NCBI GenBank assembly: GCA_011065235.1
Contig: JAAKFB010000047.1
Location: 1 to 10,573, forward strand
Length of the DNA stretch: 10,573 nucleotides
DNA from: Chlamydiota bacterium
GTDB taxonomy: Bacteria > Chlamydiota > Chlamydiia > Chlamydiales > Rhabdochlamydiaceae
Reading direction: 5' to 3'
Positions 1-6,029 of this stretch are shown here, in pieces. Under the pieces are notes generated by a model that saw nothing but the letters and a program-made list of their open reading frames with translations, was not told the origin of the DNA and did not search any database. A program made the translations under genes and the position numbers. Numbering within the stretch: the stretch's first letter is position 1; every line of letters starts with the position of its first letter.

Positions 1-2
1 TA

Positions 3-569
3 AGAGATTGTCTGCAAACTCATTTCCTTTTAATTCTTATTGCAAATGTTTCGGCAGCACAAGCTTGGGAATGTGCTTGCCCCAGCACTAGGATGGAAGG
101 ACGCATCGCAGCCTTTATTCCTGACTCAGAGCGATTTCAGGATATTTACAAAGCAGCTGCCCCGTACTATCAATTCGAAATCACTTGGCCCACTTGTCAA
201 AATTGGATGGGTTGGGCCAGTGTCTCTTACCTCTATAAAGATGGAAGATCGGTTCCCCTAAAAGATAAAACCACAATCCAAATGGTGCCCATCGGTGCTG
301 GAATCAAATATGGCTTTTTTCTTCCAAAATGCTTCGAAACCTACATGGGGGTTGGACCGAGCTATGCATGGGTACACACTCATGATCGCTCTTCCTTTGT
401 TAAATCTCGTATAACTAAGCATGCCTTTGGAGGGGTTCTCAAATTCGGTGTATCCAAGAGATATAACTGGTTTTATACCTCTGCTTTTTTCGATTACCAG
501 TGGTTATTCACAAGTGGCCGAAGCGTTGGCGGCGCACTGCTTGGAGGAAGCATAGGAGTGGAATTTTAG
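3..569 (+). CDS. Outer-membrane beta-barrel protein, 5' end outside window
   Basis: The frame is open from the left edge. An ATG at 93 is not the true start: the 30 codons before it encode a hydrophobic signal-peptide core (FLLILIANVS) ending in AAQA|W, a good signal peptidase I site, so the initiator lies left of the window. The mature part has alternating aromatic/polar strands rich in Tyr, Trp, Phe and Gly (for example IKYGFF, YMGVGPSYAW, GGVLKFGV, FFDYQW) and ends in GVEF, the terminal Phe expected for BAM-dependent barrel insertion. It is about 170 residues, enough for an 8-strand barrel of the OmpW/OmpA type. At least four Cys (two at the mature N-terminus, then in TCQNW and PKCFE) would suit a disulfide-linked envelope such as that of chlamydiae (inference). 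The next gene starts one base after its stop, implying co-transcription. The exact family is not identified. Confidence 0.8.
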   Translation, partial: RDCLQTHFLLILIANVSAAQAWECACPSTRMEGRIAAFIPDSERFQDIYKAAAPYYQFEITWPTCQNWMGWASVSYLYKDGRSVPLKDKTTIQMVPIGAGIKYGFFLPKCFETYMGVGPSYAWVHTHDRSSFVKSRITKHAFGGVLKFGVSKRYNWFYTSAFFDYQWLFTSGRSVGGALLGGSIGVEF

Positions 570-570
570 G

Positions 571-2706
571 ATGATAAAAAAACCGCTTCTTTTTCTTATT
601 TTTATCCTCCAAGCAATACTTTCGCCACATTCTCTAGAAGCTTTAGCTGATTTATCGGGCACTGTCACCAACGAGGTTACAGGAGCTCCCATTAGTGGAG
701 CCCTTGTCGAAGCCATCCGCGGAAATCAAGTAAGAGGATTTGACATTACAGGAGCAGATGGCACCTATCTTATCGAGGATCTTCAACCGAGCAATTTTAC
801 AGTTGTTGCAAGTGCAGCGGGTTTCCAAACCGAGGCCATCGGCATCAGGCTCGACAATAACACGGTTAATTTTCTCGATTTCTCTCTCATAGCAAATGGC
901 GGAACGATTGCAGGTGTAGTCACAGAGAGTGCAACCTCTAGTCCTATTTCAGGTGCAACTATCGAAGTCTTTGAGGACACAATACTTATCAGAACGACCA
1001 CGACGAATGCCAGCGGCAACTACTCTGCTGCCGACCTGGCACCTGGAAATTACGTCGTGATTGCAACAGCAACAGGTTTTCAAACAGACGCAGAAGGAGC
1101 AAGTGTCATTCAGGGGCAAATCACAACGGCGAACTTCTCTCTCGCAGGCAGCCCAGGTGCGATTGCAGGAACTGTCACAGACTCTTCCACAACAGATCCT
1201 ATTGAAGGGGCTTTTGTCGCAGTTTTTGATGGCCCCATTCTCATCGGCTTTGCCGACACAGATGCCAGTGGCGATTATACGATTCCCGATCTTGCTCCTG
1301 GAAATTACACGGTAGTTTCCACCGCAACGGATTTCCAAGCCAGCTCTGTTGGCGCCCGTGTTTCTGCAAGCACCACCACCACCGTGGACTTTGCTCTCGA
1401 TCCCGGTCCAGGAACCATTGCGGGCAGAGTAACGAGTGCCTCGACAGGCCTTCCCCTTGCAGGAGCTGCCGTTGAAGTATTTGACGGATCTACCATCATT
1501 GAGTCCACTTTGACAGATCCAAATGGAGATTATGAACTCCCCAGTCTTGCTCCCGGCAATTATATCGTCATTGCCCTGGAAACCAATTTTCAAACCGAGA
1601 TCTCTGGTGCAACAGTTACCTCAGGTGCAACAACCACTGTGAATTTTGCGCTTGATCCCAACCCAGGAACGCTTGCGGGAACAGTTACAGCAGCCGCTAC
1701 TGGCAATCCCATCGTAGGTGCTCTCATAGAAGTCTTTGACGGTCCTGTCTTCATCGAATTTGCCTTGACCGACCTGAGCGGAAATTACACCATTTCTGGT
1801 CTTGCTCCTGGGGATTATGCCGTCGTCGCAGTTAAGGATGATTTCCAGACAAAATTATCTTTTGCAACCATTGCATCGAGAACAACTACAATCGTCAATT
1901 TTGCATTAGAAGCCTCTCCTGGAACCATTGCTGGAACGGTTACAGATTCTTCTACCACCGATCCTATTCCGAATGCCATCGTTGCTGTTTTTCAAAATTC
2001 CAATTTGATTGCTTTTATCACTACAGATGTCAGTGGAGATTACACAATTCCCAATCTAGCTCCAGGAACCTATACGGTTCTAGCGAATGCAAACGATTTT
2101 CGAATCGATTTTTCTCTTGCTGTCGTCGCTTCAAGTGCCACAACTACGGTAGATTTTGCACTTGATCCGGATCCGGGCGCTATTTCTGGAACCGTTTCAG
2201 ATGCATGCACGGGAAATCCCATTTCAGGAGCTATTGCGATCGCCTCTCAAAGTGGAACGCTACTCAGCTTTGGGGTCTCAGATCCCAATGGCATCTATAC
2301 TCTCTCCAATCTCACTCCTGGAAGTTATACTGTTGCTTTGCTCAAAGCCAACTTCGTTCCCCGTAGCGCCCCTGCAACGGTGATAGCTAGTGCTACCACC
2401 ACGCTCAACTTCATATTGACTCCAATTCCCCTTCCTCCCCTTGGGCTGAAAGGAGAAGTCATACGGAATAAATTTCTTTTTCAAACAGACCGTATCCATC
2501 GCGTTACTTGGGCAGCAAGTCAAAGCTCATGCATTACGGAATATCAGGTATTCCGCGATGGAGTGCTAGTCGATATTGTGCCGCCGAGTGGTCCTTTTGA
2601 GTATACTGAACATAATCGCAAGAGCGATCAAACTGCTGTTTATACCATTGTTGTGGTCAATTCTTTTGGCCAAACAAGTAAACCTGTAAGCATTTCATTG
2701 CAATAA
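571..2706 (+). CDS. Exported protein with seven carboxypeptidase-regulatory-like repeats and a C-terminal Fn3-like domain
   Basis: This is a 711-residue protein. Residues 1-24 form a signal peptide (two Lys, a hydrophobic core, then SPHSLEA). Residues 26-620 are seven consecutive 85-residue units of the form G-[TA]-I-A-G-x-V-T...P-I-x-G-A...D-x-x-G-x-Y-x-I-x-x-L-A-P-G-x-Y-x-V...F-Q...T-T-T-x-x-F-A-L. This is the pattern of the CarboxypepD_reg-like, transthyretin/prealbumin-fold beta-sandwich family found in extracellular adhesin-like and stalk proteins. Residues 621-711 resemble one fibronectin type III domain (VTWAAS, then YQVFRDGVLV, YTIVVVNSFG). There is no transmembrane segment, LPxTG motif or lipobox, so it is probably periplasmic or surface-associated through another protein. 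An AGGAG at 554-558 may serve as ribosome binding site, although 12 bases from the ATG is long. It lies one base after the barrel gene, which could be its outer-membrane partner (inference). No catalytic residues are recognisable. Confidence 0.88.
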   Translation: MIKKPLLFLIFILQAILSPHSLEALADLSGTVTNEVTGAPISGALVEAIRGNQVRGFDITGADGTYLIEDLQPSNFTVVASAAGFQTEAIGIRLDNNTVNFLDFSLIANGGTIAGVVTESATSSPISGATIEVFEDTILIRTTTTNASGNYSAADLAPGNYVVIATATGFQTDAEGASVIQGQITTANFSLAGSPGAIAGTVTDSSTTDPIEGAFVAVFDGPILIGFADTDASGDYTIPDLAPGNYTVVSTATDFQASSVGARVSASTTTTVDFALDPGPGTIAGRVTSASTGLPLAGAAVEVFDGSTIIESTLTDPNGDYELPSLAPGNYIVIALETNFQTEISGATVTSGATTTVNFALDPNPGTLAGTVTAAATGNPIVGALIEVFDGPVFIEFALTDLSGNYTISGLAPGDYAVVAVKDDFQTKLSFATIASRTTTIVNFALEASPGTIAGTVTDSSTTDPIPNAIVAVFQNSNLIAFITTDVSGDYTIPNLAPGTYTVLANANDFRIDFSLAVVASSATTTVDFALDPDPGAISGTVSDACTGNPISGAIAIASQSGTLLSFGVSDPNGIYTLSNLTPGSYTVALLKANFVPRSAPATVIASATTTLNFILTPIPLPPLGLKGEVIRNKFLFQTDRIHRVTWAASQSSCITEYQVFRDGVLVDIVPPSGPFEYTEHNRKSDQTAVYTIVVVNSFGQTSKPVSISLQ
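646..2430 (+). repeat. Seven tandem 255-bp coding repeats (85 residues each)
   Basis: Units start at about 646, 901, 1156, 1411, 1666, 1921 and 2176. Units 2 to 7 can be laid out by hand at exactly 85 residues each with no insertion or deletion; the first also fits 85 but is more divergent. Units 3 and 6 share the peptide TVTDSSTTDPI, yet 6 of these 11 codons (1171-1203 against 1936-1968) differ by synonymous changes. The duplications are therefore old and the protein sequence is under constraint, rather than a recent tandem expansion. Confidence 0.9.
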
Positions 2707-2722
2707 ATGGTAATTAAATGGT

Positions 2723-2740
2723 CTGCAACGGCAGTTGCAG
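2723..2740. repeat. Perfect inverted repeat, 7-bp stem with GGCA loop
   Basis: CTGCAAC and GTTGCAG flank the four-base loop GGCA, 16 bases after the stop codon of the repeat protein. The position suits a transcription end, but no T-run follows (the next bases are GC-rich), so it is not a standard intrinsic terminator. It could protect the 3' end of the mRNA. Confidence 0.5.
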
Positions 2741-2768
2741 TCGGCGGCTGCTAGCGCACAGCAAAATT

Positions 2769-2823
2769 GGTCCGTGCGAGGCGCCACGCATTGTTTCACA
2801 CGGGGCGCTCTCGTGTAGGGTCC
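2769..2823. repeat. Imperfect GC-rich inverted repeat
   Basis: The left arm at 2769-2785 (GGTCC, CGAG, GCGCC blocks) can pair with the right arm at 2804-2823 (GGCGC, CTCG, GGTCC blocks). There are a bulged T, a T-T mismatch in the outer block and a small internal loop. The loop is about 18 bases. The GC content stands out from the flanks. It may be a structured RNA element, a terminator-like stem without a T-run, or the remnant of a small inverted-repeat element. Confidence 0.35.
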
Positions 2824-2967
2824 GATTTGGCAAAGCAGGAGGGTGTTTCTGAATTGCTTCTCATCGCCAAGAGCTAAGATTTTTTTCTAGGAGAATGCTC
2901 TGGAAAGTGCAGAAAACTTAAATTGAGTTGGTGAAACGTGAAGAGTTTCTCATAGGTAAAAAGATAG

Positions 2968-2997
2968 TTCTTATTGGCGGTGGAATGAATTTATAAA
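2968..2997 (+). promoter_or_regulatory. Possible sigma-70-type promoter for the TVP38 operon
   Basis: TTCTTA at 2968-2973 and TATAAA at 2992-2997 are 18 bases apart. The -10 box is a good match and the -35 box a poor one. Transcription from here would give a leader of about 140 bases containing the T-rich tract and the 15-bp hairpin. This is only a suggestion from consensus matching. Confidence 0.2.
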
Positions 2998-3021
2998 CAC
3001 TCTCTAAGTCAGCCCAAGACG

Positions 3022-3057
3022 CGAAGCGCCGCTTTTATTATTTTTTCATTTTCTTTT
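3022..3057 (+). terminator. Weak candidate intrinsic terminator and T-rich tract
   Basis: A short AAGC-GCC-GCTT stem at 3024-3034 is followed by a tract of mostly T (TTATTATTTTTT and further T-runs to 3057). The stem is only 4-5 bp, weaker than usual for rho-independent termination. If it works, it would end transcription arriving from the repeat-protein gene. Confidence 0.25.
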
Positions 3058-3087
3058 GTGGAATTTGCGGCAGCAAATACCACAAAA
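3054..3087. repeat. 15-bp inverted repeat with GGCA loop
   Basis: TTTTGTGGAATTTGC at 3054-3068 pairs with GCAAATACCACAAAA at 3073-3087, with a single A-A mismatch and the four-base loop GGCA. That loop sequence is the same as in the hairpin at 2723-2740. Neither strand has a T-run after the stem on its 3' side, so it is not a normal terminator. It lies about 60 bases before the start of the first TVP38 gene and could form in its leader or bind a dimeric regulator as DNA. Confidence 0.6.
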
Positions 3088-3090
3088 AAC

Positions 3091-3108
3091 GGGCACGGGC
3101 TCGGGCAC
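3091..3108. repeat. Three-copy GGGCAC/GGGCTC hexamer repeat
   Basis: GGGCAC, GGGCTC and GGGCAC follow directly after the 15-bp hairpin. It is a simple direct repeat with one transversion in the middle copy. It has high GC in an otherwise AT-rich stretch. Function unknown; it may be part of a larger dispersed intergenic repeat together with the hairpin. Confidence 0.5.
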
Positions 3109-3145
3109 GATTTAAATAAATGTGCCGATAAGCCATATAGAGAGA

Positions 3146-3856
3146 ATGAGTCGGAATATCAAGCGAATCATCCCCTTTGTCATTCTCATTGCCCTGATCA
3201 TTGTGGTTTATCTGAGCAACGTTCACCACAAATTCACCCTAGATTGGCTGCGCAATGAACAACAAACTTTCTATGCCTATGTGCAAGACCATCCCATTTT
3301 GTCCTCGCTGATCTTCTTGGGTATCTATATCGCCTCGGTCTGTCTTGTCATCCCCGATTCGACAATTTTGACGCTCCTTGGAGGTCTTGTTTTTCCTTTG
3401 CCTCTGGCCATTGCCTATTCCGTGATTTCCGAGACCGTTGGAGCGACTTTTTTTTTCATGATTTTTCAGGGTATTTTTGGAGAACGTCTCATCAAAAAGG
3501 AAAAGCCCGTCCTTAAAAAAGTACGGAAAAAATTTAGCAAGTACCATGTGAGCTACCTCCTTTTTTTGCGTCTTTCGCATGTGATCCCCTTTTGGACTAC
3601 CAATATCTGTGCTGCTTATTTTAGGGTGAACTATCGGTCTTTCATTTGGACCTGTTTTGTCGGGGTGCTGCCCCTCTCTATCATCATGGCCGATGCCGGA
3701 CATAGCCTCTCTGAAGTATTTGCAAAAAGTGGCCCTATTCATATATCGGATATCTTTACAATACCGATCAAAATTGCTTTATTGGCAATAGGGTTGCTTG
3801 CATTGTCACCAATTGTTTATAAGAAAATTGTTGAACGGAAAAAGCGGAAAAAATGA
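3146..3856 (+). CDS. TVP38/TMEM64 (VTT-domain) membrane protein, first paralogue
   Basis: This is a 236-residue integral membrane protein of the TVP38/TMEM64 (VTT, DedA-related) family. Hydrophobic segments lie near residues 9-24, 52-72, 86-110, 136-156, 166-182 and 206-226, and both ends are basic. The family signature is recognisable but altered. The loop IPDSTILTLLGGLVF (69-83) has D where the paralogue has G. The FLRL..V.PF segment (140-149) has His where the paralogue and the family usually have Pro. I chose the ATG at 3146 because the product then starts MSRNIKRIIP, like the MKKFKRFLPI of the downstream paralogue, and AGAGAG precedes it. A GTG at 3122 would add eight residues. Its stop overlaps the next start by four bases (ATGA), indicating translational coupling. 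VTT proteins in other organisms are linked to lipid movement or membrane homeostasis; the substrate here is unknown. Confidence 0.85.
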   Translation: MSRNIKRIIPFVILIALIIVVYLSNVHHKFTLDWLRNEQQTFYAYVQDHPILSSLIFLGIYIASVCLVIPDSTILTLLGGLVFPLPLAIAYSVISETVGATFFFMIFQGIFGERLIKKEKPVLKKVRKKFSKYHVSYLLFLRLSHVIPFWTTNICAAYFRVNYRSFIWTCFVGVLPLSIIMADAGHSLSEVFAKSGPIHISDIFTIPIKIALLAIGLLALSPIVYKKIVERKKRKK

Positions 3857-5280
3857 CTCATTACCAATTGGTTGTTATTGGAGCTGGAGCGGGCGGTTTA
3901 GTTGTCGCCATCGGCGCTAGTAAGGCAGGAAAGAAGGTGCTTCTCATCGAAAAAGGGCACTACGGGGGAGATTGTACGAATTTTGGCTGTATCCCCAGTA
4001 AAACACTCATCGCTTCTGCAGAAAAAGCACACGCCTTGAAAGAAGGCAAAGAATACGGGATCGAATTCGAGACTCCACAATTTAAGGCAGTCAAGGCTTT
4101 GGAACGGGTCCGCGCAATGATCGCTCATGTGCGCTCGCACGAAGATCCACCAGCTTTGGACAAATTGGGAGTGAAAACTCTAACAGGTCTTGCCTCTTTT
4201 GAGAATCCGCATGAGCTGAATGTCGAGGTAACTGATGGAAAATTCGAGAAAATCTCTGCCGATAAAATCGTGATTGCAGCTGGATCGCATGCGTTTATCC
4301 CTCCTATTGAAGGGATCAAAGATGCTCCTTATTTGACCAATGAAACGATTTTTGATCTCAAAGAGATTCCCAAGCAGCTTGCAGTTCTCGGCGCAGGTCC
4401 AATTGGATGTGAACTCGCACAGGCATTTAGCCGATTGGGAAGTGAAGTGATCATCATTGAATCTCTTCGAGGCGTCATGCCCAATGAAGATCCCGATGTC
4501 GATACGGTGATGGCCAAGAGATTTCAAGATGAAGGGATCAAGCTCTACACCCGCTGTGATGCCAATTTAATTAGCTACAAAGACGGCAAATTTCTCATCT
4601 GCATCACGGAAAATGGTGAGCATCACGATATTGAGGCGGAAGCTCTTCTCGTCTCGACTGGGCGCCGTCCGAATGTGGCAGATCTCAAATTGGATAACGC
4701 AAGGGTCGAGCATTCAGACAAAGGAATTGTCGTGGACGCCTACGGCCGGACCAATCAATCGCATATTTTTGCAGTCGGTGATATCGTGGGAGCTCCTTTT
4801 TTCACCCATTTGGCAGAAAACCATGGAAGAGCCGTTCTGACATCGCTGATCTTGCCGGGACCTTTGATGAAAAAGATCGATAAACAAGCGCTTCCTCGCG
4901 TCACGTTCACGGATCCGGAAGTGGCCAGCGTGGGTCTTTCTGAAAAACAAGCGAAAGAGATGTATGGGGAAAATAAACTCGCGATCTACAAAGTTCCTTT
5001 CGAGGATTTAGATCGAGCAATGACCACTGGACGTACAGAAGGGTATGTCAAAGTGATCACTAAAAAATGGTCGAGCAAAATCGTGGGTGCGACAATTATC
5101 GCACCAAGAGCTGGAGAAATGCTTCCCGAATTGTCCCTTGCGATGCTGTATAATATCCCCCTTCGCAAACTCGCACGATTGATCCATCCATATCCAACAT
5201 TCAATGCAGCCATTCGCAAAGCAGCTGACATGTGGCTGACACAAACTATCCTTCCAAAGTTAAGGGGTAAGAAATCATGA
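3853..5280 (+). CDS. FAD-dependent disulfide reductase, MerA/lipoamide dehydrogenase-like
   Basis: This is a 475-residue class I pyridine nucleotide-disulfide oxidoreductase. The FAD dinucleotide fold is GAGAGG at 10-15. The redox-active disulfide is C41-T-N-F-G-C46, followed by IPSK. The NAD(P) fold is GAGPIGCE (180-187), with Glu203 ending the second strand, which favours NADH. TGRRPN lies at 269-274 and the second FAD contact is AVGD at 307-310. The dimerisation domain follows. Near the C-terminus HPYPT (445-449) replaces the HxHPT motif of lipoamide dehydrogenase: the catalytic His position is Tyr447 and the usual partner Glu is missing. The terminal Cys pair of mercuric reductase is also absent, so neither true lipoamide dehydrogenase nor standard Hg(II) reductase activity is supported. 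It is sandwiched between two TVP38 genes with four-base overlaps at both ends. It is probably cytosolic and may act with those membrane proteins (inference). Databases often label this type 'mercuric reductase'. Confidence 0.88.
   Translation: MTHYQLVVIGAGAGGLVVAIGASKAGKKVLLIEKGHYGGDCTNFGCIPSKTLIASAEKAHALKEGKEYGIEFETPQFKAVKALERVRAMIAHVRSHEDPPALDKLGVKTLTGLASFENPHELNVEVTDGKFEKISADKIVIAAGSHAFIPPIEGIKDAPYLTNETIFDLKEIPKQLAVLGAGPIGCELAQAFSRLGSEVIIIESLRGVMPNEDPDVDTVMAKRFQDEGIKLYTRCDANLISYKDGKFLICITENGEHHDIEAEALLVSTGRRPNVADLKLDNARVEHSDKGIVVDAYGRTNQSHIFAVGDIVGAPFFTHLAENHGRAVLTSLILPGPLMKKIDKQALPRVTFTDPEVASVGLSEKQAKEMYGENKLAIYKVPFEDLDRAMTTGRTEGYVKVITKKWSSKIVGATIIAPRAGEMLPELSLAMLYNIPLRKLARLIHPYPTFNAAIRKAADMWLTQTILPKLRGKKS
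5262..5267 (+). promoter_or_regulatory. Ribosome binding site for second TVP38 gene
   Basis: AAGGGG lies nine bases before the ATG at 5277, inside the 3' end of the reductase gene. It supports this start and, with the ATGA overlap, efficient translation of the downstream gene. Confidence 0.6.
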
Positions 5281-6029
5281 AAAAATTCAAGCGATTCCTT
5301 CCGATCATTATTATTGTCGCAGCGATGGCCGTGATCTACTTCACAGGGGCTTATCATGCACTCACCTATGAAAATTTGAAGTTTCACCATATGGAACTGT
5401 TGGAATATGTCAATGATCATCCCATTTTAACGCCTTTTATGTTCATGGGCACCTATTTGGTAGCAACGTCTCTGTCCATCCCAGGAGGGCTGTTTTTGAG
5501 TCTGATCGGAGGATTTTTATTCCCACAGCCTTTTTGCACGATCTATGTCCTCATTGGAGCTACAATTGGAGCAACTTGTCTGTTTTTAGCAGCGCGCACC
5601 GCACTTGGCGATGCTCTGAAAAAGAAGGCTGGTCCATGGCTTTCGAAAATGGAGGGGGGCTTTAACAAAAATGCGGCGAGCTACATGCTTTTCTTGCGTC
5701 TAGTGCCTGTTTTCCCTTTTTGGCTCGTCAATTTGGCACCGGCATTCTTTAATGTCCGCCTGCGCACATATATCTGGACAACATTCGTCGGCATTTTGCC
5801 TGGAGCCTTTGTCTTCACTCAAGCGGGAAGGGGCTTGAGTGCGATTTTTGAATCTTCAGAAGATTTTCATATCGGACTCATTTTGAATACCCAAGTCAAA
5901 ATCGCCCTAATCTGCTTGGCAGTTTTTGCTCTGATCCCGATCATCATTAAAAAAGTGCGTGAAAGACGCCAGAAAAAGCAAGATCAAAATCCACAAGATA
6001 AACCACCCGAGAATAAGGATGATCGATAG
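5277..6029 (+). CDS. TVP38/TMEM64 (VTT-domain) membrane protein, second paralogue
   Basis: This is a 250-residue paralogue of the first TVP38 protein in the operon; both share the layout MxxxKRxxP - TM - DHPIL - TM - FLRL..V.PFW...N - IWT.FVG.LP. This copy keeps the more typical family motifs: SIPGGLFLSLIGGFLFP (67-83) and FLRLVPVFPFWLVN (139-152), with the two Pro residues in place. Hydrophobic segments are near 8-23, 53-83, 88-107, 136-158, 165-182 and 205-224. The C-terminal tail from 225 is very hydrophilic, with basic KKVRERRQKK followed by a Pro/Asp/Asn/Lys-rich stretch, and probably lies in the cytosol. Its start overlaps the reductase stop by four bases and its end overlaps the phosphatidyltransferase start by 11 bases. 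The two VTT proteins might form a heteromeric complex (inference). Confidence 0.88.
   Translation: MKKFKRFLPIIIIVAAMAVIYFTGAYHALTYENLKFHHMELLEYVNDHPILTPFMFMGTYLVATSLSIPGGLFLSLIGGFLFPQPFCTIYVLIGATIGATCLFLAARTALGDALKKKAGPWLSKMEGGFNKNAASYMLFLRLVPVFPFWLVNLAPAFFNVRLRTYIWTTFVGILPGAFVFTQAGRGLSAIFESSEDFHIGLILNTQVKIALICLAVFALIPIIIKKVRERRQKKQDQNPQDKPPENKDDR

Larger units (their letters stand above)
2707..3145. other. Gene-free intergenic region rich in inverted repeats
   Basis: About 440 bases carry no convincing gene. Reading left to right, it holds a perfect 7-bp hairpin, a GC-rich imperfect inverted repeat, a tiny 21-codon open frame at 2931-2996, a possible promoter, a T-rich tract, a 15-bp hairpin with one mismatch and a GGGCAC-type hexamer repeat. 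The details are in separate entries. It separates the envelope gene pair from the TVP38 operon, so it should contain the end of one transcript and the start of another. Which element does which cannot be decided from the sequence. Confidence 0.7.

Noticed and set aside
40..261. Plus-strand frame starting TTG at 40
   Set aside because: The overlapping frame 3-569 has a signal peptide, barrel strands and a terminal Phe; this one is a shadow.
949..1593. Long minus-strand open frame (214 codons) opposite the repeat protein
   Set aside because: It is antisense to a strong repeat protein; its composition (Cys/Arg/Gly-rich) merely mirrors the repeats, with no recognisable domain.
646..2430. CRISPR-like or non-coding tandem repeat
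   Set aside because: The periodicity is in a single long open frame with synonymous divergence, so it is a protein domain repeat.
3054..3087. Intrinsic terminator at the 15-bp hairpin
   Set aside because: The T-run is on the 5' side of the stem on the plus strand and absent 3' of it; A-rich sequence then GGGCAC follows.
2707..3145. tRNA, small RNA gene or riboswitch in the intergenic region
   Set aside because: I found no cloverleaf, T-loop sequence or known riboswitch core; only simple stems, which are listed separately.
3239..3742. Minus-strand open frame of 167 codons opposite the first TVP38 gene
   Set aside because: The plus-strand frame has clear family motifs and coupled neighbours. 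The minus frame is hydrophilic without motifs and has no start context.
4986..5420. Minus-strand open frame of 144 codons over the reductase/TVP38 junction
   Set aside because: It crosses two well-supported genes with coupled starts, and has no motif.
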